Shown here: in pieces, positions 12,240-24,435 of the stretch
Position numbering within the stretch: the stretch's first letter is position 1
How the letters are laid out: the number at the start of each line of letters is the position of its first letter
Assembly (NCBI RefSeq): GCF_015706575.1
Contig: NW_024037072.1
Coordinates: 14,633,162 to 14,697,161 of the forward strand
Direction of reading: 5' to 3'
DNA: 64,000 nt
Source of the DNA: Patiria miniata
Lineage: Eukaryota > Echinodermata > Asteroidea > Valvatida > Asterinidae
Made by a program: the position numbers and the translations under genes
The notes under the pieces: model-generated
The model's input: the letters and a program-made list of their open reading frames with translations, nothing else
Databases searched by the model: none
What the model was told of the DNA's origin: nothing

Positions 12240-15200
12240 CTCACAGAGCAGGTGGGTTCTGGAATGACAAATGAGGCCATTAAGAGACAGGACATGCAGC
12301 GAGTGTATAAACTGCCCCAGCCTGCTGGCTTGGAGTGAGCCACAGAGCGAGCGACAGAGAGAGAGAGAGAGTGAGACTGCCGCACGAGGGAGCACACTGC
12401 CTCATTAGCAATTCAAATGAGGGCCCCGTGCCCAGCGCGTGTGCATGTGCCATCCAGTCTGCATGCTATGGGTTGCACTACCCAGGAGCCACGCAATAAC
12501 GCTGTTTGTCATTATTGTTGGAAAGTGGTGCGGCAGGCTTCAGTGAACACACTAAATACTACAATTATGAGAGAGGACAATAGAGTCTCATTTGCCAAGC
12601 GTGGCTTTGTAGCTCCACAGCCAAGCTCATTTAGAACCCAACGACTCCCCTCCCTTCCTTCTCCACCCCCCCCCCCCCCAATCATCTCCCCTCGCTAATC
12701 TTCATCCTAGCTACATGTACAAGTAACTCATCCTGATGATATTGAACGTGTAGCAAACACTGGGCATACGTCTGAGTGATTCGGGCCTTTACGAGCGCCG
12801 TTTCACCAACGGACTCCCATTACTTTTGCATGACTTGAGGGAAAAACAAGAGGCAAGCGAGCCTGTCATGGGGCCTACTGAAGCCGACATGGGGGATCTT
12901 TTGACTTCCTCTCCATGACATTTCAGTTGCTTATTCCATGTGCTCACGCCGGAATACTTTTTCTCAATATGGCAAAAATAGAAAATGAGATGCTGTCTGT
13001 CCCAGATTATAAGCTTTCTTGTAAGGTATATGTTATAGGTCAGCAATTAAAGAACAAGAGCTTACACTAACTAACAAATCCCATTTAGAATTTTTGTTTT
13101 TAATACAAAGTGTCAAACGTGAAAAAGACCCAAATATAAGCACAATAGCCACTCTGACATACATGTACAGCTACAATTTAACATGAAGCTTTGCACTACA
13201 GTAATGTGCAATTTCAAGAACATAATGTACAAAAACTGTTTCGGCTTGTGGACTTTTCATCCATTTAATTGTCTGCCATATGGTACTGTACGAGACATTG
13301 TACAATGTACAACAAAATGTACTCCTTATGACTAAATCGGTCTACTAAAACTGCAAAAAATACCGAACAAAACGTACATATGCTTGAAGTATAAATGTTT
13401 TTGTCAGAACAAAATTTAACACGCTGAAGGAAGTTTTACGCCAATGTTAGGTACATGTACATGTACAGGTCACATGCAACGTAATATAAACACTTTCAAC
13501 GATATCGCATTCAAAATCAGATGCAAAGACGACGAGAGAAGATGGAGATATGGCTAAACTTCCCGCCATATGATGGAGTGGAGGGGCTTAATGAACGGAC
13601 AATCTCCGGGCAAGCGGACTTTGAGACGAGGAGATGTTTCCTGTTCTTATTCCGGTTATTGCAGCTGGGACCGAGTCCCTCTTGGCCCCGTTCACGGCTG
13701 AGCCAACTTGTATGAATCCTGACCTAGCTTGAGACGCCATAATCAGTAAAGATTACTCACACGGATTGTTCATTTTGCCATATTATTATTGCTTTTTGTG
13801 CCGCAAGGAGAATTTTGTTTGCTAACAGTTTGTTTGCCTTGTCAAGCTTAGCAGTTTCAAAACGCTTACACATAAATGTGCACATGCACAGGAATTAAAA
13901 GACTTTAAATGCAGTATTACTCGCATGACATTTACTATTAAAAAAATTATGGAGGGAAAAAAAAAGCCAATTTAAAAAAATACCAATAGTACAAAACACA
14001 AATGTACAATGTAGGCCTATAAGAACTATATTTGAAGAAATGGTTATATCAGATGCCTGCACCAACTTGCATAAATATGGTGGCCATCTGCTCCAAAATA
14101 AAATGCACCAATGTTCACGTCTGTACGGACGGAAATACTCATATTTGATCTCCGACTGCAAAGATGTTTCTCAAATTTCATGTACAATGTATAAATTATT
14201 CTTTAAAAAATCTCCTTCCACAGAGAACAGGTTTTAATTTAATCTGTTCAATTGAATTTGATTGAAGGCTCTGAAATATTCATTATCACATTTATCTCCT
14301 GTGCCGACTCAAATCTGAAGAAACAAAGAAGATGACAGCCCAATTCAACCGTCCATCTCAAATCATCCATTAAAGATTAGGACAGCAATGTCTTGCAAGT
14401 CAAGACACACATTTGAAGGTGCCTCCTGTATTTTCCCCCCCTCATTTTGCTCCACCATCAGGAACAAGAGAGAGAAGGAAGGTCAAGCCATGCCAGGTAA
14501 TGGAAAAGCTAGACTCAATGAGCCCCTTAGAAATCTCCACTTACAGCAAACTCTTCTCAGGCAATTGAGACTCTCATCGTTAATACGAAATGTATTTTGG
14601 TTCGTGTAAACAAGGGTTGCTTTGGAAAGCAGGCAGTTCTGTTATCTTTTTTCGTTTTTTGTTGTTGATTTTTTTCCCCCTTCCTGGTCCGACTGAAGTC
14701 AATTTCTTGGAGAGAGCCTTTACCTTGGATTGTATTGTGAAGGGTCGACTGGAAAGACTATTAAATCAGGGAGCATAATACATCCACTGCTGTAGTGGTC
14801 CACGGCCACAAACCAAGAATGAATCCATCATCTTCCTTCTTTGTACAAGAGGCCTCTTCAGTCAAATAATGGGTCATCTTTTTTTTCTTTTTTTTATCTC
14901 TCCGTCTCATTCCTGATATTTCTTCTGAGGTTTTTTTTTTTTTTTGGTTAACTTCGTCATGATGCAGCCTGCTATTGAAGCTCACTCACTGGTGCGATTT
15001 GCCGGGGAAATTAGTTGTCATGGTGACCGACTCTGAAAGTCACAAAACCCTGGGACACATTGTGCCATTTGTATGCAAAGAAAAGATGGACTGGGACAAT
15101 AACCATAACAAAAAATTGTTTGTGGTTCATCTATCTGTGCGAACTGAAAGCCTGCAATTTTTTTTTTTCGTTTAAGTGCAGGGACATGTATACATTTACC

Positions 15201-15395
15201 GGTACAATGTACGTATGTTTATACAATGTATGTGTACTGCATGTGTCTTGTCCAATGGACCTTTGAGAATGCGCATTAACAATGCACATGTACAATGTAC
15301 ATTGAACACTACATCGTTGAATGTAATATAATGTTCATGTACATGTTCCTGTACATGTATACTTCAATCTCAAACAAAGTTTTTGTATTACATGT
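12240..15395. other. Non-coding interval
   Basis: Upstream of the candidate promoter. No supported exon. Features seen are a 14-base C run at 12666-12679, ACATGTACATGTACA at 13451-13466, T runs at 14931-14945 and 15159-15168, and dense TGTACATG/ACAATGTAC palindromes at 15185-15360. Confidence 0.55.
12355..12373 (+). repeat. GA microsatellite
   Basis: A (GA)n run, AGAGAGAGAGAGAGAGTGAGA, lies upstream of the candidate promoter. On the - strand it reads as CT repeats, which can act as GAGA-factor sites; whether this one does is unknown. Confidence 0.8.
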
Positions 15396-15800
15396 AACCC
15401 TAACTCCCTAGGCCTTTTTGCTAGGATGTAGCCTCAATCCTACAAAATCCTCCAATTGGCCTCATGGAAAAATAGCATCCTTAACCCTTACTCTCTGAGG
15501 GTAGTTTACTGCATGTCAGTTGGTTATGCCAATGCCCTCCAGCTGCAGTTTATTGGCAGATAGTTTGTTTTAACAGTGAAGGCTCCAATTGGCAGGAGTT
15601 GGAGGCCCTGGAGGGTGCCTGATACTGACCAGCTGGGGGCACTCACTTTGTTATCAGAGGACTCTCATTGCTCTCTGTGGCATGTATTGGAGTGCCTGTC
15701 CAGTTACCCTTGAAATGACATGGCAGATATTGGAGGGCCATGCAAAAAACATAGGAGATTTTCTTGAGGCACATATTGGCATGCGTTGGAGGGTCTAGTA

Positions 15801-16508
15801 GGGTCATTCCATGCCAACTCAACAAATGGTGCACACCATCACCTCTTGGATTTTTTCTTTTTTGGTGTACTGAATGATACTTAGGAGAAATGCAAATTCT
15901 GAAAATTTGGGGTCTCTACGACTTTTCGTTCTTGCGCAACAGCATTTTGAAATTTGAGGTGGGCGGGGCTAAAAGTGCGTCGCGTCAAGAAATTCAATGT
16001 TTAAAGGGCCATATATTTAAAACTATACCCCCCAGACATTTCAAACTTGGTAATCTGGGCTACTTTTTGCTGTAGATTTCAAATATTTAAACAGAAAGAA
16101 AGTAGCTTGTTTCATTTTTAAGTTAAAGGGGCCCCAAAATGGCCCAAAACTCATCTGGACCAATGTTCGGGGGGGTGTAAGTCAAAAATTGAAAATATTT
16201 TTTTCACCAAATTTTTTGCCTGTAATAGCCCCCAATTGAAACTACTTTCATGTAAAATCTTACACTTATATTAACTTCATTGAATGAGATATAGCCCTTG
16301 CAAAAAGCAAATTGTTTATTTTTACGATAACTTGACCCCCCAAAAACCAACGTCAGACATTCCGCACCAAATTTTGCTTCACATATGTTTGAGGTTGGTC
16401 CTTAGTGAAGTCCTCTGAAAAGTTTCATGTTGGTGTCTAAATGTCTTCAGTAGATAGCTGGGCTTTATAATGAGTCTATATCTTACGGTGCTGGTTCCGT
16501 AACATACA
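15801..16508 (+). repeat. Left inverted arm of foldback element
   Basis: Begins GGGTCATTCCATG and ends in GGTTCCGTAACATACA. It pairs with 17339-18053 with only scattered substitutions and one- or few-base indels. It contains GGGGCCCCAAAATGGCCC-like GC runs and long A/T stretches. Confidence 0.92.
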
Positions 16509-16628
16509 AGTACACGTACATAGAATAAAACAGCAGTTGGTACATAAAGAATAAGTTGGGTATGAAACTTAGCTTACATTTGTACATGTAGACAGTTGAT
16601 ATAATTGTTTACAGTTTCACAGGTGAAA

Positions 16629-16950
16629 TTATGCATTCCTTGTGATGTAGTTTTGATGAAGTTGAATGAGTTGCATGATGGTTGGCTCACTAAGTTTGTA
16701 TTGCCTTCCACCGCTATGTAGAAGTTCTGGTGTTGGTACGCAACACAACACATCAACAAATGGAATGTTACATTTATCCTCTCTTTGTGGCCAATAGAGA
16801 GTATTTGTTGATTCCGTCCTGTACATGAAGCAGACATACACATCCGCATGAAGTTGTGATACATGTACATCTTCTACAATTTAGCAATGTACCAAACATC
16901 ATCATAGACCACACAAACATATTTTCCTGGGTTGAGGTCAGCTGCTACAA
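16629..16950 (-). pseudogene. Frameshifted fragment of a transposon-associated protein domain
   Basis: Read on the - strand, 16948-16877 gives VAADLNPGKYVCVVYDDVWY and IAKL, then a stop. After a frame change, 16841-16629 gives VCFMYR, then TLYWPQREDKCNIPF, VLCCVPTPEL and RQYKLSE. The pattern (a YDD-W strand, an FM-hydrophobic strand, WPxREDxC, then a GRxYxL segment) resembles a small domain that I recall from uncharacterised, often transposon-linked proteins of cnidarians and other invertebrates. The family name is uncertain. At least one stop and one frameshift break it, so it is a remnant carried in the foldback loop. Confidence 0.5.
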
Positions 16951-17338
16951 TTGGTGCATGATGAGTTTGAGCATACATGCAACTCCTTGGATGAACTAGG
17001 TTTCCCCTTATCCATAATGAAAACTAAGATCAATCAGGTTAAAACCATAGACCCTCTACTCAAACTGAATCACTTCTCTTTGGTTCAGGTTATGCTATAC
17101 TATGTTGTGCAAGTGAGAACTGGTTAATTACTACATACATGACATGCATGCTGTGTGATGAGCACATGGAAAGAATAAGACTCTCAAGTCATTTAACCTA
17201 ATTTGCATATAATGCACACATAGGTCTACAAGCAACTGTTTATTGAGCAGGAAATGGGTAATCTTGACCCAAGTCTTTCAACAGTCGGGGGATTTTGTTG
17301 TGCTGGTTCCGTAAAATACAAGTACATGTACATGCACA

Positions 17339-18053
17339 TGTATGTTACGGAACCTGCAGCGTCATAAGATATAGACTCTTTATAAAGCCCAGCTATCCAC
17401 TGAAGAAATTAAGACACCAACATGAAACTTTTCAGAGGACTTCACTAAGGACCAACCTCAAACATATGTGAAGCAAAATTTGGTGCGGAATGTCTGACGT
17501 TGGTTTTTGGGGGGGTCAAGTTGTCGTAAAAATAAACAATTTGCTTTTTGCAAGGGCTATATTTCATTCAATGAAGTTAATATAAGTGTAAGATTTTACA
17601 TGAAAGTAGTTTCAATTGGGGGCTATTACAGGCAAAAAATTTGGTGAAAAAAATATTTTCAATTTTTGACTTACACCCCCCCCCGAACATTGGTCCAGAT
17701 GAGTTTTGGGCCATTTTGGGGCCCCTCTAACTTAAAAATGAAACAAGCTACTTTCTTTCTGTTTAAATATTTGAAATCTACAGCAAAAAGTAGCCCAGAT
17801 TACCAAGTTTGAAATGTCTGGGGGGTATAGTTTTAAATATATGGCCCTTTAAACATTGAATTTCGTGACGCGACGCACTTTTGGCCCCGCCCACCTCAAA
17901 TTTCAAAATGCTGTTGCGCAAGAACGAAAAGTCGTAGAGACCCCAAATTTTCAGAATTTGCATTTCTCCGAAGTATCTTTCAGTACACCAAAAAAGAAAA
18001 AAATCCAAGAGGTGATGGTGTGCACCATTTGTTGAGTTGGCATGGAATGACCC
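17339..18053 (-). repeat. Right inverted arm of foldback element
   Basis: The reverse complement of the left arm. It starts internally at TGTATGTTACGGAACC and ends CATGGAATGACCC. The element's AGTA duplication follows at 18054-18057. Confidence 0.92.
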
Positions 18054-18057
18054 AGTA

Positions 18058-21000
18058 GGGTAAGGGTTAATCCTGCAAATTCCTCCATTCTTTATTGAAT
18101 ATGGTCCATGGAGGAGTGACCACTGCCTGAATCCTGCAAAATCCTGCGGCAGTGACTGTCAATATGTTGAGGCTTGGCCAGTGACATCCTGGAGCAGTAC
18201 GCAGGATTTCAAGCATAATCCAGGCCTATATTTATGCATGGCTGAGCAAAAACAAAACACGATCTGGTCCAAGACTTTGACAAAGTGCATCCTAGGAAAT
18301 CAGTAACACACTTTTGCCATGTAACCTCAGTCCTTCAAATTCCTCCACTTTGGCAAAGAAGATTTTGAAGGATTCAGGACGGTAATGGCTAAAAATGTCT
18401 TCAATTTCCAACAGGTATCCACATTTTAAAATGTATCACTAAATTAACAAATGTCCTCCCTCTGGGCTTTAGCCATCTACTTTTTCATTGGTACATTGGT
18501 ACAATCTCTTGATTGAATCTTCTTGGTTGTAAATGTAAGCTTGAAATCTTTAAACTGCGAATCGATTTCAAATTAACCGTATACATGTACATATGCTGTA
18601 CATGTACATTTATTTTGTGTGGCACCAGGCCATTTCAGCTGCTAAAAATCTGAATACATGTAGATGTACATCTGACACGGTGTTGGACGTGGGCTGGGTG
18701 GGTTGTAATTTCATAGCAGTGAGATTTTTTTTTTGAGCCACCAGAATTGGAGGCTCTGGGCTATCATTACATGGTTGACGGGGACTGTTAGTCATTTTAC
18801 AAGGATATCCAGACTGGCACACTTTCTGGCCAGAAAAAGTCTCCTTCCTTTATGTGTAGTCTGTCCCAAGAACAGAAAAGATATAGGGCCTACTGAATGA
18901 GCAGGTAATTCAGAGCTGCTTTTTCCAAGTTTAGGTCAGAAAAAAAATCTCAGGTGAAGGCGAACACATGGACACAATTCAGTATACAGTTCCCTAAATA
19001 GTCCAATTATGTATATTTACGGTATATTTCTGTTTTGCAATTTTGTCCGTTTCATAAACCACAGTTTGTGTATACATACCATACATGTACATACCACACT
19101 AAAATTTACAGACCTGTGGGTTTTATGACTTCATTTAAAAAAAAAAAAATTTAATGTAAATGTAGTCTGAATGTTTTGGGGTTGAATGAAATATTGGGGT
19201 TTTTTTTCTCTTCTTTTTTTCTGCTGAAAGCAGTTAACAGAGAGCAGCAGAAATGCACATGAGACACTGTCCATAACAAGTTCAATTTTGTTAATCATTT
19301 TATGTGAATTCCTCATTCATGTACATGTATGTTAACACTACATGTGTGTGTAGAAATGAATGTTCCAAAAGTACAAATAGCACTCGCGCCAGTGACGCCC
19401 ATGTGCATGTACTTGATGTACCTGAACATTCACAGCATGTCGGAATAATCGCCTTGACGCTTGGGTATTCGAGGAATCAACAAGGCCTGCACTGTTTGTT
19501 ACCCTTTGAGTCCAACACACAAAAATACTGGGAAACAAAATTTGAAGGCAAAAAAAAAAAGATGTCCCCAAGGGAGAGCGGAGAAACTATACATAGCAGG
19601 GACACAGCGACTGGCTGAATTGAGAGAAAGAGAGAGACATGCATATATTCATCATTGTCAATTTGCAAACAAATGAGAACACCGGCGTACCTTTCACTGG
19701 GGAAATTAGAAATGAAATATTAAAGAGAAACACCAGACCGGCAACGGCAAGTGTGCATGGCTCCCTGCACACAAGCTTTATGTACGTGTTTGGAAACTAT
19801 TTGCTTGTTTGTTTGGGTTTTTTTTAACTAAAACTAAAACTAAAAAAAAATTATGGAATTCTACATGTACAATGTAGGTAGGAAAATTGATAAAGCAGTT
19901 GTCTTGAATTGTGTTTAATTTAGGAGTTTATCAAAAAAATTACGGCTATTGGAAATAGCTAGCTGAGTTAGGATCTTGTTTTCTGTATGATTCAAAGTGA
20001 AAGTTTATTTTGAGAACTCCACAAGACGTTTTCATTCACAAACCAATGCAAATTGCATTGAATCAAATTGCAGCATATTTGGTAGTTTTGCTGCAGAATG
20101 ACCGTAAAGTGCACGATACGTGTGCACCACCCGTGCATGCATTTGGCTTGCACTGTGACAACGATTGAGAGCGGTTCAAACCAAGTGCATGTACATGTGT
20201 AGGAACATAAAATTACTAGCACTTTCAAAGCAAGTTCAACTGTAGTGCGTGAACTTCCCTGCACTCTGGGCAGACGGACAGATCTCACCGACCAAAAAAG
20301 AAAATTACAAGAAAGGTTCCAGTTCTGCCCAGTCCTCAATATGTACGTGTACGTGACAAAAGCAACGAAACTTGAACCAGGTGGGCACAGATGGACCAAT
20401 GTGCAATGAAAGTAAGCCTGACAACAGAAAACGAGCCCGGCATTTACTCCAAAATCAACGAAAAATACCAAAATGTACACAATGTACATGTTTCGTTTCA
20501 CTTCTTGAAAAACACGGTTACAAATTCTGGCCTTACACTTCCTATTTAAATTTACATGCTTGTAATGCTGCACTGTATCAAAGGTAAATGTACGCATAAA
20601 TGTAAGCTTGTATTACAATGTACGTCTAACATTGTCTTAGCTTTATCTATGTACACACAAGTAAACTCAACATTTCACCAAAACTCATCTTTATAAATGA
20701 GTATTTGACACACTTCCCACATCAAACAATACTGTTTTCGTTATCAACCCAATATGCAAACAGCAGTGACAGGTTTGACTAGATCTCGGCAGATTTGTGC
20801 TTCAAACACATGTACACTCGGTGTATAAATTTGAAACTCCATAAAATCGTGCCCAGACTACACAAGCAAAGATTGTATCCATGCTTGTTGTCAGTCCATT
20901 TGACATGAGAATTACGTGTGCCTGTCCGACTGCATGTACTACATATACATGTCCCACTGCGCCTCTTGCATCTGAATTTAGATTGTCAGCCCCGCACAGC

Positions 21001-22160
21001 ACGACCAAGGGATTTTCGTTCGAGGGCATTCCAGGTGGAATATTTGTATTTGACCCGCGTGCTGATAACTCGAAATATATATATCCCGGTTCAAACATAT
21101 ATCTCTTGTATGCAATTCAGTCAATCACGAGTCAAGTCACAAGTTGACTCACATGTGCGTAACGGAGAATGAATAATGACAAATGAATGCCTTTGTCAGA
21201 GTACATTTGAATAGTGTGTGACTTCAGACTGACTTACGACTGAAAAGTAATTTACTCATATCGACTTGAATACAACTCTCTCGTTATATCTTACGCAGCA
21301 AACACACGAAGGGGGAAATCAGACCTAGGATTGCTGGACTCCTTGGTTCAAAACCTTCTGTCAAGAGAAATCAGGACGTTCTTTTCTTTGTTGCGAATGT
21401 TGTGCTATGGCGACACCAGGCAAGACCCCATCAACGGACAGATTTGCCTCCCTAGCGTAGGATTCTTCCTTTATTACTCTTACCTTGAAGACATTCATCC
21501 ATGACCAATGAGGAGGGGGGGGGGGGGGTAATTTAGACATCAACGGTAATTGCCAATTGTGGTCTGACAGAGGCTTGCTGCTAATCACCTCGGAAAGACA
21601 GCCTTGGCATTACTCATTTAGCCAATATTTTGCCTCTCTGTTCCCACCCCTATCGTTCTAAACAATATTGCAAAAGATACTTAATTGCACTTTTACAAAC
21701 TGATGGGTCCAACTTTTCAAAGTGTATCATTAAAGTGGTGCTGATTTCTCTTTCTTTATTTGAGTATTTGCAGTTAAAAGTCTGAGTATTTTTTGGGGAG
21801 GGGGCACATTCGAGATATGAAATGATGACCATTCCACCATGCTTTTAATGTAATAAAATTCTGCCCGCAACGTGCCTAATGAAAATATAATGAAACTATC
21901 GGCGTGGTGTATATATATACTGGTCATTGTGGCCCTATGCGTTGAGGTGGATACAGAGAGTAGAAAATTGTCAATCGTCTTCCGTTCTACCCTATGAGAG
22001 GCCTATTCACATGTACATGTATTTCAGCACAAGTAATGTGAGGATTCCCTAACGTTACAATGCAAATTTATCCATAAAAATATTTCTCAATAAAAACCTG
22101 ATCTAGTAAGCAAATATGACGGAAGGTGCCAAACATCACATGCTCATAGATCTTTTGACA
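18058..22160. other. Non-coding interval
   Basis: No supported exon. It contains ACATGTACAT clusters (18583-18608, 19085, 19320), A/T homopolymers near 18725, 19137 and 19551, a diverged GACTTG-type repeat at 21120-21290 and a 14-base G run at 21515-21528. A 201-codon frame on the - strand at 19992-20597 has no recognisable motif and low-complexity Cys/Thr content from ACATGTACAC-type repeats. Confidence 0.5.
21120..21290. repeat. Diverged GACTTG/GACTCG-type dispersed repeat
   Basis: The segment CACGAGTCAAGTCACAAG, AATGACAAATGAATGCCTTTG, GTGACTTCAGACTGACTTACG, GACTTGAATACAACT aligns with 60450-60620 (AATGACAAAGGAATGCTTTTG, GTGACTTGACTTGAGACTG) and, at its end, with 42610-42625 (GACTTGAATACAACTT). 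These are members of one family at three places. Confidence 0.55.
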
Positions 22161-22164
22161 AACC

Positions 22165-22440
22165 TTCTAACCCTAACCCCCTAGTTCTTTCTCAGGATTA
22201 CCCTGCTAAAGCCAACAGAGTCCAACTGGACTTTCCTGTTCAATCCACTGTGCCTCATTTTCAGTTGTCTGCTGAATCCAACGGAGTCCAACATGGCGTT
22301 AAAGTGCAGCTCAGTTGCCTGCTGAATCCAACATTTTGCATCAGGAATGTACACACGGGGTTAACTGCTCAATCCAACAGGCTCCATCGGGTATGTGACA
22401 GAGTTGGATCCTGTTGGATTCACCAGGGTTAGATTGCCAG
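22165..22440. repeat. Imperfect internal repeat of CTGCTGAATCCAAC
   Basis: CTGCTGAATCCAACGGAGTCC, CTGCTGAATCCAACATTTTGC, CTGCTCAATCCAACAGGCTCC and related AGCCAACAGAGTCCAACTGG recur at intervals of 50-60 bp. The block starts CTAACCCTAACCCCCTAG and ends near CCAGGGTTAGATTG. The origin is unknown. Confidence 0.45.
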
Positions 22441-22621
22441 CTTTCCCCATGATTTCACACCGAACTAACACGAACAGCATTTTAAAAGTAAGCCAAACAG
22501 AAAGCTTCTTTTTTGCTCTTTTCAATTATATCAAAATCTTGCAACTCGATTTTAAAACTAGTTTCACAACTGTGAGTAACGGTTCTTTTTGTATTTTAAG
22601 ATATCTGTTTGTTTGTGATTA

Positions 22622-22848
22622 TTCGGCCAATTGACGGGATAGCCCACGAAAGTCTAGCGACTTACTTCCCAGTGGGGTCCCTTGACAGAAGATGTGGAAG
22701 GAAATTACAGTTTTAGCGGTGGGAGGAAAACCTTGACTTGGACGGGGACTGAAAACCCCATCCACATATTGGACCAAGGCGGGATTCGTACCCGACGCAC
22801 ATGCGGTGGAAGGCAAGGAAAGTACCGCTACGCCAACGCGATCCCCAT
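22622..22848 (-). mobile_element. tRNA-derived SINE
   Basis: On the - strand the head reads GGGGATCGCGTTGGCGTAGCGG, with TGGCGTAGCGG (22835-22825) fitting an RNA polymerase III A box. About 30 bp further, GGGTACGAATCCC (22793-22781) fits a B box (GGTTCGANTCC with one inserted base difference). A non-tRNA body follows (GGATGGGGTTTTCAGTCCCC..., GTTTTCCTCCCACCGC) and the copy fades near 22622. This is the classical architecture of a tRNA-derived SINE. The anticodon arm does not fold as a functional tRNA, so it is not annotated as one. Confidence 0.65.
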
Positions 22849-24435
22849 ATTCTTCATTTCAGTCCACATTTTTTCCGAGACGGCTGAAATTCTGGAATGA
22901 AAATGGCATGCATAAGCTGTTGCCCTACCCTAGTGTCGTGCCTAACACCGAGCAAACACTACTATAGAACTAAAAAGCAATCACTTTAGGCAAGTCTTTT
23001 CTTTTGTACAGGGACATGTAGGTACAGCATTTCTGACAATTAAAACAATTGATTTCATCAAGTGAATACATGTAGAGACATCATCTCTTCAAACTTGTGT
23101 ATTGATACTCACACTAATTGCAAGTTCGCTACGGAAACTACATGTAGTTGCCTGCATGCCTTTTTCTTTTGGCAATGGTAAATTACACACATTAAGAAGG
23201 CATTATCGTGATTGAGACTATGGGGTGCTCCATGTCTTCGTCCATTTAGAAACTTACATGTAATTGTAGTATCCCCTGCACTAGCTACACGGAGTTGCAG
23301 TACTGCACAGTTAAGTGCAGTAAATGCCCGATCGATCATTGTTTAATTTGGATCAAGCACACAAAACGTAATACTTTTTCTCGGTATCAGACAAATTGTT
23401 AAAAAAAAAGTACCTGCTATCATGATTTCCATTTGGCCATTGTCACAGCCTGAAAATACATGTAAAACACAATTTTTCCCCCCTGATATGGATCAAATCC
23501 TGAGTTTTGTTATCCTTTAAACTTTCAATCCATGTCATTTCAACAAATCCATCTCGCAATAATATCACAGACAATCCAGGCGAGAAAAATAAAACACTGT
23601 AAGAATCAATTGAAGCCGACACACACAATTATTCAGAAGACAGCCAGAAAATACATCGCCAGGAATCACTTTAATTGCCACGCAAATCCCTTGATCATAT
23701 TGTTTTGATCATTTGGACTAAAGTGTGTACACATCAAGAAATAGCTTCTGCAGGAATTTCAACTCAACGAGGCCACATGGCGAAGAGGATACAATAATAC
23801 CGGATTTTTTGACCACAAGATATGGAAAATAAGTTCTAAATTTCCCTCCGCTCTCCCTCTCTCAGATACGTACACGTAGCAACACGTCACCACAGCAGAG
23901 GGTTCAAGCCCAGCCAATCAGCTCTTGCCACAACTTTCTCAGGCGATGCCGCCGACATTCCAACGCACAAGGAGGATCGGGCGATGCAACAGGTGATGCG
24001 TGCCGTAAATGATGGGCTTCGCTGATGACTGCCGCTGGAAGCAAGGACGTTAATTAGGCACACATTGCTATCCTGTGCCTCCCTAATGCTGCTACACACG
24101 TACCGGCATACACACTGTAGCCTGGCTGAGTTCTTGATGAAGCAAACTTCAAAATAATGCCCAAACTTTATGATGAATTAAATATGAAAACTCTCCTACT
24201 AAGAACAACTTTATCATACCATGCTTGCAACTTGGAGAAATATAAACAGAAACAAGTCAGGTGTGTTTACAAACACAAATGCCCCGCAACCGTGACTGTT
24301 CCCATGACATAACACCACTCTTTTAACATCAACTTACATGTACCTTGGTCACATGGAACATTCATTGACAGCATTAGTGTCTTCTGTAGGTTTTATATGA
24401 ATGAATCCCTAATCCCTATAATCTCAGAATAAATA
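22849..24435. other. Non-coding interval
   Basis: No supported exon. A complex, CpG-bearing patch at 23880-24110 (see separate entry) stands out from the AT-rich remainder. Confidence 0.5.
23880..24110. promoter_or_regulatory. Possible conserved non-coding element
   Basis: The sequence has an internal near-repeat GGCGATGCCGCCG / GGCGATGCAACAGGTGATGCGTG, a TTAATTAGGC homeodomain-type site and CCTAATG. CpG content is higher than in the flanks. There is no intact ORF of interest. Confidence 0.25.

Larger units (their letters stand above)
15801..18053. mobile_element. Large foldback DNA transposon, ~710 bp inverted arms, AGTA target duplication
   Basis: The left arm (15801-16508) and right arm (17339-18053) are inverted copies about 97% identical by eye. 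Both termini read GGGTCATTCCATGCCAACTC going inward. Immediately outside are AGTA (15797-15800) and AGTA (18054-18057), consistent with a 4 bp target-site duplication. Each arm holds the same short open frame (15890-16075 on +, 17778-18008 on -), which is a by-product of the palindrome. The loop (16509-17338) has no intact transposase but contains a decayed protein-domain fragment on the - strand. High arm identity suggests recent activity or gene conversion between arms. The superfamily is not assigned. Confidence 0.9.
15396..18072. repeat. Possible older repeat hosting the foldback element
   Basis: Outside the foldback element, TAACCCTAACTCCCTAGG (about 15396) faces CTAGTA...GTAGGGTAAGGGTTA (about 15795-18070), which would be matching ends of an older insertion split by the foldback element. 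A similar TAACCCTAACCCCCTAG start is seen at about 22168. The match is short and imperfect. Confidence 0.3.

Noticed and set aside
1823..15585. Identical TTGTTTTAACAGTGAAGGC at about 1823 and 15567
   Set aside because: Similarity does not extend into the flanks, so there is not enough to call a repeat family.
15890..18008. Matching small proteins at 15890-16075 (+) and 17778-18008 (-)
   Set aside because: They are the same sequence read in the two inverted arms of the foldback element; identity comes from the palindrome, not from conserved coding.
19992..20597. 201-codon open frame on the - strand
   Set aside because: Composition is driven by TGTACATGT-type repeats; no domain, promoter or splice signals.
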